A model generated the notes under the pieces. The model was not told where the DNA came from, did no database searches, and saw only the letters and a program-made list of their open reading frames with translations. This document shows, in pieces, positions 34,059 through 40,345 of a stretch of 64,000 bases of DNA. Numbering within the stretch: the stretch's first letter is position 1; each line of letters starts with the position of its first letter. Both the position numbers and the translations under genes were made by a program. Source of the stretch: Pusillimonas sp. UBA3987 (GTDB taxonomy: Bacteria > Pseudomonadota > Gammaproteobacteria > Burkholderiales > Burkholderiaceae_B); contig DGCD01000009.1 of NCBI GenBank assembly GCA_002384935.1, forward strand, positions 262,535 to 326,534. The letters run 5' to 3'.

Positions 34059-35216
34059 ATGAGAAATATGGGAATCAAAGCTTTAATCAGTGTCATTTCA
34101 ATCATTGGTGCCGCACACGTCGCCCATGCCGACGACGTCATTAAAATTGGCGTCAATCAACCCCTTACAGGCGTGGTGGCAGCAGCCGGTACCTTTGTTA
34201 CCGAGGGAGCCAAAATTGCCGCAGCCGAAATCAACGAAAAAGGCGGCGTTCTGGGCAAGAAACTTGAGCTTGTTATTGAAGATAACAAAAGCAACCCAAC
34301 CGAAGCCTCGAACGTTACTGAAAAACTGATCGTGCGCGATAAAGTGCCTGCGATCATGGGCGCCTGGAGCTCAACCTATACCCTGGCCTCCATGCCCAAA
34401 CTCATGGAATACGGTATTCCAATGCTGGTTGAAACCGCCAGCTCGTCGAAGATAACCAAACAGGGCAATCCGTACGTGTTTCGTATCAGCCCAACCAGTG
34501 CCATGGAGGCGGCCAGCTTTGCCGACCGCGTCAAACCCATGGACATCACCAAGGTTGACTTCCTGGTGGTGAATAACGACTGGGGCCTGGGTGCGGCACA
34601 GGCCTATAGCGAAATGCTTAAAGAACAAGGCGTGGAAATTGGCGAAATTCACATTATGGACGCCGCCGCCCAAGACATGACATCGCAACTGTCTGCCATC
34701 AAGTATGCCAAGAAGCAGCCCAGCCACGTGTTTTTAACCAGCGGTACCGAGCAGATTACGCTGGTGGCCAAGCAAGCCGAAGCATTGGGCCTTAAGGTGC
34801 CGTTCGTGACCACCGGCGGCATCATGCCTCAGCAGCTCATTGACCAGGCCGGCAATGCAGCCAACAACACCTACCACGTTATGTTCTTCGTACCCTGGTT
34901 TCCCGATGCCACGCTGAACCCCGAGGCGGCCCGCAGCTTTGTAAAGCAATGGGACAAAATGGGGCTCGACCCGGCCGGCGCACCTGAAGGCGCAAGGGGT
35001 TACGACGGCATCCAGACGCTTGCCGCCGCCATTGAAATGGCCGGCGAAGCCGACCCCAAGAAAATCCAGGAAGCACTCTGGAAAACCGAACTGGACGGGC
35101 TGACCGGCCATGTGAAGTTCAAGAAAGACGGCCCAGAAGGCAAGGAAAGCGCCCAAAGCGTGCCGATGACCTATCTGGTCAAGATCGAAGACGGCAAGAT
35201 CATCAATACCGACTAA
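34059..35216 (+). CDS. ABC transporter substrate-binding protein, branched-chain amino-acid type
   Basis: A 385-residue periplasmic protein (Peripla_BP_6/LivJ-like). The signal peptide ends in AHVAHA before DDVIKIGVNQPLTG. Text such as GGVLGKKLELVIEDNKSNPTEASNVTEKLI and VDFLVVNNDWGLGAAQAYSEMLKEQGVEI is typical. The transmembrane and ATPase genes livHMGF are not in the window, so it must use a transporter encoded elsewhere. In this operon it likely captures the substrate of the Rieske oxygenase. AGGAGAG precedes the ATG. Confidence 0.9.
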   Translation: MRNMGIKALISVISIIGAAHVAHADDVIKIGVNQPLTGVVAAAGTFVTEGAKIAAAEINEKGGVLGKKLELVIEDNKSNPTEASNVTEKLIVRDKVPAIMGAWSSTYTLASMPKLMEYGIPMLVETASSSKITKQGNPYVFRISPTSAMEAASFADRVKPMDITKVDFLVVNNDWGLGAAQAYSEMLKEQGVEIGEIHIMDAAAQDMTSQLSAIKYAKKQPSHVFLTSGTEQITLVAKQAEALGLKVPFVTTGGIMPQQLIDQAGNAANNTYHVMFFVPWFPDATLNPEAARSFVKQWDKMGLDPAGAPEGARGYDGIQTLAAAIEMAGEADPKKIQEALWKTELDGLTGHVKFKKDGPEGKESAQSVPMTYLVKIEDGKIINTD

Positions 35217-35296
35217 GCGCCGAAACCTCACTTCGTTCGACCTACCCCGCAGCGGCGCCTGGCGCGTCTGCGGGGCCAACCAAGGAAGCTACACTC

Positions 35297-35620
35297 ATGA
35301 CCCGTATTCATTATGTCGACCCCGACGGCAACACCACCACACTCGACGTCCCCGAGGGCCAGAACCTGATGCAGGCAGCCGTGCAAAACGGCATCGACGG
35401 TATTGTGGGCGAATGCGGCGGCTCGCTGGTGTGTGCGACCTGTCATTGCTATGTCGATCCCAACCGGCTGTCTGAACTGAACCCACCCACGGAAGAAGAA
35501 CTGGAACTGCTTGACGAAGTGGCCGCACAACGCAAGGAAAACAGCCGTCTGTCGTGCCAGATTAAAGCCTGTGCCTCGCTCGACGACCTGAGTATTGCCG
35601 TTCCCGAAACACAATATTGA
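35297..35620 (+). CDS. [2Fe-2S] ferredoxin, adrenodoxin/putidaredoxin type
   Basis: A 107-residue electron carrier. The cluster cysteines are C40, C46, C49 and C87 (GECGGSLVCATC and RLSCQI). It should carry electrons from the FAD reductase encoded next to the Rieske oxygenase encoded two genes upstream, like the ddmB product of the dicamba system. The reductase gene starts 13 bp after its stop. Confidence 0.92.
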   Translation: MTRIHYVDPDGNTTTLDVPEGQNLMQAAVQNGIDGIVGECGGSLVCATCHCYVDPNRLSELNPPTEEELELLDEVAAQRKENSRLSCQIKACASLDDLSIAVPETQY

Positions 35621-35633
35621 TTACGCAATCCAA

Positions 35634-36872
35634 ATGGAAAACCACATCGTTATTATCGGCGCAGGGCAGGCCGGACTGCAGGCAGCGGAAACATTGCGCG
35701 CCGAAAAGTACAGCGGTCTGATCACCCTGCTGGGCGACGAGCCCCACACCCCCTATCACCGCCCGCCCTTGTCCAAAGACGCCCTGAAGGAAAAACACTT
35801 CGACTCGCTCACCATGCGTGGCCAGAATGTGTTTGAACGCAGGAAAATCACCATGCGAACGGGTTGCCGCGCCTCGGCCATCAACCTGGAAAGCCAGACA
35901 GTCGAACTGGAAACCGGCGAATCCCTGGCCTATTCCGGCCTGCTGCTGGCCACAGGCGCAGCGGCGCGCCTGTTCCCCGGACAGCAACCCGATGCCAAAG
36001 CCATACACGTCTTGCGCTCGCGCGTGCACTCGCAGGCCATCGCCGAACGCCTGAGCCTGTGTCAAACCCGCCAGGATCCGGTTGTGGTGATTGGCGGCGG
36101 GTTTATCGGGCTGGAGGTTGCCGCCATTGCACGAAGCATGGGGCTGGACGTCACCATACTGGAAGCCGGCAACCAGTTGATGGGCCGGGTGGCCACCCCC
36201 CTGCTTGCCCAAACCTTCCAGCAGCGCCATCAAAGCCAGGGCGTTCATATCGCGCTGAATGCACAGGTAACCCATTTAAGCGAAGAAAACGACCGCGCTT
36301 ACATTGAACTGGCCGACGGCCAACGGTTAAGCGCCGGCCTGGTGGTGGTGGCTATTGGCGTGGTGCCCAACGACACCCTTGCCCGGCAAGCCGACATTGT
36401 CTGCAACAACGGCATTGTGGTCGACGCATGCGGACACACTTCGGCACCCAATGTCTTTGCCGCAGGCGACTGCGCGGTTCGTGCCTACGACGGCCGGTAT
36501 GTGCGCCTGGAATCAATACAAAACGCCATTGAACAGGGCAAGGCCGCCGCCCGCGCCCTGCTGGGCCAACACCGCCCCTTCCAGGACACACCCTACTTCT
36601 GGTCTGATCAGTTCGATATGAAGCTGCAAATTGCCGGTATCGCCCAAGCCGTAACCCACTCTGTGGTACGGGGCAATATCGGCGACCCGGCCTTTTCCAT
36701 TTACCACTACGCCGACCAGCGCCTGGTATCGGTCGACACCCTGAACGCACCGAAAGAGCACCTTATGGCCAGGAAGCTGTTAAGCCAGGGGGTCTGGCCC
36801 ACGCCTGAACAGGCCGGTGATCCGGAATTCGATATTGCGGCGCTTGCGGCTAGCGCCGCAGCACAGCCTTGA
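35634..36872 (+). CDS. FAD-dependent ferredoxin reductase
   Basis: A 412-residue reductase starting at the ATG at 35634 (MENHIVIIGAGQAGLQAAETLR); an in-frame start at 35595 would overlap the ferredoxin. It has an N-terminal FAD motif (GAGQAG), an NAD(H)-binding motif VVVIGGGFIGLEVAAIA near residue 148, FAAGDCAVR near 280 and a C-terminal reductase domain. It should transfer NADH electrons to the ferredoxin, completing the three-component oxygenase. Its end overlaps the convergent exporter gene by 23 bp. Confidence 0.93.
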   Translation: MENHIVIIGAGQAGLQAAETLRAEKYSGLITLLGDEPHTPYHRPPLSKDALKEKHFDSLTMRGQNVFERRKITMRTGCRASAINLESQTVELETGESLAYSGLLLATGAAARLFPGQQPDAKAIHVLRSRVHSQAIAERLSLCQTRQDPVVVIGGGFIGLEVAAIARSMGLDVTILEAGNQLMGRVATPLLAQTFQQRHQSQGVHIALNAQVTHLSEENDRAYIELADGQRLSAGLVVVAIGVVPNDTLARQADIVCNNGIVVDACGHTSAPNVFAAGDCAVRAYDGRYVRLESIQNAIEQGKAAARALLGQHRPFQDTPYFWSDQFDMKLQIAGIAQAVTHSVVRGNIGDPAFSIYHYADQRLVSVDTLNAPKEHLMARKLLSQGVWPTPEQAGDPEFDIAALAASAAAQP

Positions 36873-37770
36873 TCCAGCCATAACCGCTTACCAGCACAAT
36901 GCCGGCGGTAACCAGAATGGCACCCACTACGAAGCTGGTATCCAGCGGCTCATTAAGCAGCACCACGCCCAGCACAATGCCGAACATGGGGGTCATGAAA
37001 GAAAACACCCCCAGGCGCGAAGCCAGGTATTTGCGCAGCAACCAGAACCAGCACAAATAACTGAAGAAGGAAATCACCACGCCCTGAATCAGCACACTGC
37101 CCCACACCATGGGCGTGTGATTCACTTCGGTTTGGCCACTTACAATGGCGGCCACCAGCAACAGCGCAAATGCACCAATAAGCTGGTAGAGCAAGGTTTT
37201 GGAGGCCGGCGTATTCGACAACCCGGTGTTGCGAATCACCACAGTGGTTAAACCCCACGCGGCACCGGCCAACAGGCCCAGGAAATCACCCAGCAACATA
37301 TTGCTGGCGTTTTCCGCCTGGTTTTCACCCGGCGCCAAAAATGAAATGGCCACTCCCACGAACGCCGCAAAAATGCCGAACCACTGCAAGGGCGCCAGCC
37401 GTTCTTCAGGCAAGGTGAAATGCAAGCCCAGCGCCGCAAAGAACGGCGCGGTGTAAAGAAACACCGCCATGTGCGATGCCGTGGTGTAGCGCAGGCCCTC
37501 GCCTAGCAAAAGAAACTCCACGGCAAACAAAAAGCCCACCACCAGGCCCGCTTTCCAGGTGCCATCGCCTAGCGCCAGTGGAATACGCTGGCGCCACATA
37601 ACAAAAGCCACCAGTGCCGCGCCAATAAACGAGCGCAAGGCAATTTGAAACGTGGGCGCCATATCGGCCGCCACCGCCTTAATGGCAATTTGCTGAAAGG
37701 CCCAAATCAGGCACAGCAACGCCATCAGGCTGAATGCCTGGGTATCGATCTGCTTTCTGTTTGGCAGCAT
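36850..37770 (-). CDS. EamA/DMT-family transporter
   Basis: A 306-residue inner-membrane protein with about ten hydrophobic helices in two EamA repeats (ALLCLIWAFQQIAIKA near the start and LLGDFLGLLAGAAWGLTTVVIRN near 165). The ATG at 37770 overlaps the hemerythrin stop by one base (TAATG), which indicates coupling; a longer frame reads into that gene. The exporter's substrate is unknown. The final GWIKAVLRR overlaps the reductase gene on the other strand. Confidence 0.88.
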   Translation of the reverse strand: MLPNRKQIDTQAFSLMALLCLIWAFQQIAIKAVAADMAPTFQIALRSFIGAALVAFVMWRQRIPLALGDGTWKAGLVVGFLFAVEFLLLGEGLRYTTASHMAVFLYTAPFFAALGLHFTLPEERLAPLQWFGIFAAFVGVAISFLAPGENQAENASNMLLGDFLGLLAGAAWGLTTVVIRNTGLSNTPASKTLLYQLIGAFALLLVAAIVSGQTEVNHTPMVWGSVLIQGVVISFFSYLCWFWLLRKYLASRLGVFSFMTPMFGIVLGVVLLNEPLDTSFVVGAILVTAGIVLVSGYGWIKAVLRR

Positions 37771-38243
37771 TACGCTTCGTCTGAGTGATTCGCCACGCCC
37801 CGACGCACAACAATCGGCACCGCCCCCAATTGCTTCTTGGCTACCCACTGGGCCAGTGATGCGTCCAGATAATCGGTATGACCCGGGAACCAGTCGGCCA
37901 ACGCTACCGACAAGCGCCGAATCTCGCTGGCGTCGCCGCCGTTTTCCACGTATTGCGCCACCTCGCGCATGGAATTCAACACCCCTGCGTGCTCATTGGC
38001 ATGGCACTCACGCGCCGGAAACGCCGTGGTTTCCATATAGTGTTCTTCCTGGGCGAAATGCGCTTCGCTGTGCTGAATCAGCTTGTACAAATGCGCCAGC
38101 ATTTCGCCTTCAGGCACCTTCAACAAAGCATCCACAATTTCAACAAACTCGCGATGCGTATCGTCGAAGGGTTCATACCCCACCAGGAACTTATCGGTCC
38201 AGGTTAGGGAAGCAGCCGGGGTGTCAGTATGCATGACGTCCAC
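37770..38243 (-). CDS. Bacteriohemerythrin
   Basis: A 157-residue hemerythrin with the di-iron ligand set spread over four helices: H30 (DDTHREFVEIVDALL), H62 and E66 (HFAQEEHYM), H81/H85 (CHANEHAGVL) and HTDYLD near residue 125. It binds oxygen reversibly and may store or sense it. It could supply oxygen to the oxygenases or simply be housekeeping; the sequence does not say. An alternative ATG three codons in is possible. It is followed by the EamA gene with TAATG coupling. Confidence 0.9.
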   Translation of the reverse strand: MDVMHTDTPAASLTWTDKFLVGYEPFDDTHREFVEIVDALLKVPEGEMLAHLYKLIQHSEAHFAQEEHYMETTAFPARECHANEHAGVLNSMREVAQYVENGGDASEIRRLSVALADWFPGHTDYLDASLAQWVAKKQLGAVPIVVRRGVANHSDEA

Positions 38244-38276
38244 CTAAATTCAATAACAAAGTCAAAAGGCATCATA

Positions 38277-38307
38277 GCAAAAACCCTAGGCGCGGGGGTG
38301 TTTTTGC
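38277..38307. other. AT-ended stem-loop upstream of the hemerythrin gene
   Basis: GCAAAAAC (38277-38284) and GTTTTTGC (38300-38307) flank a GC-rich core, so the structure resembles an intrinsic terminator readable both ways. It stands in the 229-bp gap between hemerythrin and the first brnA. No gene ends here, so it could be a leftover terminator or an operator. No other clear feature was seen in 38308-38424. Confidence 0.4.
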
Positions 38308-38424
38308 CTGGGACAAATCACTCTCTCTTGGCCTGATTTCCCATTCTTTTGATTTCAAAATGGTTCGCTGCGTCCTTTTGCGCATACACCACACAAGTAA
38401 TTTTCACTCTCTCGACATTATATT

Positions 38425-38443
38425 TTTTTGTTTATACAATAAA
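38425..38443 (+). promoter_or_regulatory. Promoter/operator of the orphan brnA, shared with the brnT copy
   Basis: The stretch reads TTTTTGT...TACAATAAA, closely matching 38858-38876 before brnT (16 of 19 bases). Both contain a TACAAT-like -10 element. BrnA autoregulates its operon in the known system, so this is probably its operator. Matching promoters indicate the two loci are duplicates. Confidence 0.5.
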
Positions 38444-38472
38444 ATTAAAAAATATGCGAGAGGTACGCTTGT

Positions 38473-38745
38473 ATGAACAAAAAACAGCACCGCAAAACCA
38501 CCACTGAGCCGGACAACCCAGAATGGACAGCGTTAGCAGTAAATAGCGCAAAGTACCTGACCGAGCTACCCAGTTCGTTGCAAAACAAGTTACGTGGACA
38601 AAGAGGACCTCAGAAAGCGCCACGAAAGCTTCAAACCGCCATTCGCTTCGACGCCGACATCGTTCAAGCCTTCAAAGCCCAGGGCCCCGGCTGGCAAACA
38701 CGCATGAACGACGCATTACGTGAATGGCTTAAACAACAGGCCTGA
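38473..38745 (+). CDS. brnA: BrnA-family antitoxin without adjacent toxin
   Basis: A 90-residue BrnA antitoxin. The C-terminal 38 residues (AIRFDADIVQAFKAQGPGWQTRMNDALREWLKQQA) form the DNA-binding and toxin-contacting part, and are almost identical, in DNA as well as protein, to the C-terminus of the second BrnA at 39130. There is no brnT upstream: a brnT-type promoter (38425-38443) and a GAGAGG ribosome-binding site sit directly before the ATG. The layout suggests that brnT was deleted from a duplicated brnTA operon. A terminator follows at 38761-38780. Confidence 0.82.
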   Translation: MNKKQHRKTTTEPDNPEWTALAVNSAKYLTELPSSLQNKLRGQRGPQKAPRKLQTAIRFDADIVQAFKAQGPGWQTRMNDALREWLKQQA

Positions 38746-38760
38746 TCATCAATTCAGGCG

Positions 38761-38780
38761 AACCCTGATCAAGGGTTTTT
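38761..38780 (+). terminator. Intrinsic terminator after the first brnA
   Basis: AACCCT (38761-38766) and AGGGTT (38772-38777) form a stem with a 5-base loop, running into a T-tract (TTTTT). It lies 16 bp after the brnA stop. Confidence 0.65.
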
Positions 38781-38857
38781 ACGCCAGGATAAACATGCGG
38801 AGCACTGACCCCTGAATCAACGATCACGTCTTAAAGTCAAGATCTTCCATTTATTAA

Positions 38858-38876
38858 TTTTTGTAGTTACAATAAA
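38858..38876 (+). promoter_or_regulatory. Promoter/operator of brnTA
   Basis: TTTTTGT...TACAATAAA ends at the base before the TTG start of brnT and matches 38425-38443. With no ribosome-binding site between it and the start, the message may be leaderless or have a very short leader. Autoregulation by BrnA is inferred from the known system. Confidence 0.45.
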
Positions 38877-39143
38877 TTGAAAATTGACTTTGACCCTGAC
38901 AAAAACCACATAAATATCGAAAAGCACGGTATCCCGTTATCCGCAGCCTCAAATTTTGAGTGGGCGTCAGCAATTACCTGGGAAGATATTCGATATTCGT
39001 ACGGCGAAAAACGACTGATCTCGCTGGGTTATATCGGCAGGCGTTTGCATGTACTCGTGCACACACCCAGGCTTAATTCCCGGCGAATTATTAGTTTGCG
39101 TAAAGCAAACAGCAGAGAGGTGAATTTATATGCCGAAACTTAA
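38877..39143 (+). CDS. brnT: BrnT-family toxin
   Basis: An 88-residue BrnT ribonuclease toxin: MKIDFDPDKNHINIEKHGIPLSAAS, then the WEDIRYSYGEKRLISLGYIGRRLHVLVHTPR core and the C-terminal RIISLRKANSREVNLYAE. The start codon is TTG; no in-frame ATG is near, and no Shine-Dalgarno is visible. The 3' end overlaps the brnA gene by 14 bp, so the pair is coupled as in other brnTA operons. The RelE-like fold implies mRNA cleavage. Confidence 0.85.
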   Translation: MKIDFDPDKNHINIEKHGIPLSAASNFEWASAITWEDIRYSYGEKRLISLGYIGRRLHVLVHTPRLNSRRIISLRKANSREVNLYAET

Positions 39144-39396
39144 ACCTCACACTATTATCCCAACCAGTCAGGAAGACGCGCAAATTAACCGCGCTATTAC
39201 CAAAGACCCCGACACCAGCGATTTAACAAAATCGCCTTTCCTGAAACGGGTGGGGCGTCCGCGAATTGCGTCACCCAAAATACAACTAACCGTGCGGTAC
39301 GACGCCGACATCGTTGAAGCCTTCAAAGCACAGGGGCCTGGCTGGCAAACCCGCATGAACGACGCATTGCGCGAATGGCTTAAGCAGCAGGCTTAG
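39130..39396 (+). CDS. brnA: BrnA-family antitoxin, partner of the upstream BrnT
   Basis: An 88-residue antitoxin with a variable N-terminus for toxin binding and a C-terminal VRYDADIVEAFKAQGPGWQTRMNDALREWLKQQA nearly identical to the orphan copy at 38473. It overlaps brnT by 14 bp, with GAGAGG before its ATG. The stop TAG at 39394-39396 is followed in the same frame by an open remnant of an XRE antitoxin. Confidence 0.87.
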   Translation: MPKLKPHTIIPTSQEDAQINRAITKDPDTSDLTKSPFLKRVGRPRIASPKIQLTVRYDADIVEAFKAQGPGWQTRMNDALREWLKQQA

Positions 39397-39708
39397 TCAA
39401 CGCATATCAGCGCCACAACTAGCAATCTATTCAAAGAGCTAGGCTTCGCCCCAGATGAAGCTAAAAAATTTCACGCCGAATCGCAGCATCTTATTTCTGA
39501 AAAGTTGCGGCTCAAAGAATATTTGATGAGTGAAATTAGTCAATGGATTGCCGACAACAACCTAAAGCAAATCGAAGCCGCTGCAATCCTGGGCATTACC
39601 CGCCCGCGCGTGTCTGATGTTGTAAACAAGAAAATGCCCAAGTTCACCATTGATGCATTACGTGAATGCCCACCCACGAACCGCCTGAGCTTCACAAACC
39701 GGGATTAA
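39397..39708 (+). pseudogene. Broken XRE-type antitoxin gene
   Basis: The frame directly after the brnA stop encodes, without an ATG, NLFKELGFAPDEAKKF and then EKLRLKEYLMSEISQW, LKQIEAAAILGITRPRVSDVVNKKMPKFTIDAL. This is the typical XRE/HigA-like (HTH_37) antitoxin that usually starts Met and ends with a hydrophobic tail. Here the N-terminal Met is lost and the C-terminus diverges after FTIDAL into RECPPTNRLSF. A TTG at 39505 could start a 67-residue fragment containing the helix-turn-helix. Most likely it is decayed. Confidence 0.7.
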
Positions 39709-40040
39709 TCGAGAACCGCCAGCGCAACCTCTGGAGCTTTGTCTAGAATCCTCAACAGCGATTTCGCTGCCCCTGTGGGACTCCGTTTCCCCTGCTCCCA
39801 ATTCCGGATAGTCTCTATAGGCACATCAATGCGTTCCGAAAATTGAGCTTGACTTAGCCCCAAACGTCTACGAACACGTCGCGCGAAACGCGCCGCGTCA
39901 TACATAGCATCTGTGTTATCGGCCACAATCTGGCGCGCAATATCCTCTTCCGTCGTGGCATCAACGCGCGCAAGATCAACACGCCCCCGAGCCATTGGGG
40001 CAGCGTCTGCCAAATTAAGCGTTACGCGTACTTTTCTCAT
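39705..40040 (-). CDS. XRE-family antitoxin partner of a BrnT-like toxin
   Basis: A 111-residue protein starting at the ATG complementary to 40038-40040 (MRKVRVTLNLADAAPMARGRVDL). An N-terminal toxin-binding region precedes a helix-turn-helix (FARRVRRRLGLSQAQFSERIDVPIETIRNWEQGKRSPTGAAKSLLRIL). The gene overlaps the BrnT-like toxin gene by 26 bp. The usual BrnT partner is BrnA; an XRE partner of this kind is known in some BrnT-like modules. It should repress its own operon and neutralise the toxin. Confidence 0.83.
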   Translation of the reverse strand: MRKVRVTLNLADAAPMARGRVDLARVDATTEEDIARQIVADNTDAMYDAARFARRVRRRLGLSQAQFSERIDVPIETIRNWEQGKRSPTGAAKSLLRILDKAPEVALAVLD

Positions 40041-40296
40041 ACTGAATGACCTCACGTTTATTCGCTTTACGCGCCGAAATGATACGAATCGAATCAGATC
40101 TTGGGGTATAAACAACTACAAAAAGGCGATGATCAACCATGCCCATAAGCTGATAGCGATCTTCCCCATAGCTATGCCGAGTATCCGACCGGATAACACG
40201 ATTCGGATCAAAAAACGCTCCGATTGCATAAGCGAAATCAAACCCGCGCTCGTGAAAGCAAGCGTCACTTTTCGATTCATCCCATTCAAAATCCAT
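40015..40296 (-). CDS. BrnT-family toxin paired with an XRE antitoxin
   Basis: A 93-residue BrnT-like protein from the ATG complementary to 40294-40296 (MDFEWDESKSDACFHERGFDFAYAIGAFFDPNRV), with RHSYGEDRYQLMGMVDHRLFVVVYTPR and the C-terminal RIISARKANKREVIQYEK matching the family. The start at 40332 would add an unlikely 12-residue head. It precedes and overlaps the XRE antitoxin gene, so toxin first, antitoxin second, as in brnTA. It is divergent in sequence from the brnT at 38877. Confidence 0.85.
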   Translation of the reverse strand: MDFEWDESKSDACFHERGFDFAYAIGAFFDPNRVIRSDTRHSYGEDRYQLMGMVDHRLFVVVYTPRSDSIRIISARKANKREVIQYEKSTRNA

Positions 40297-40345
40297 GGGA
40301 GAATTATAGTTCAATGAACCACCTTCCAGCAACCAGCTTTAACCC

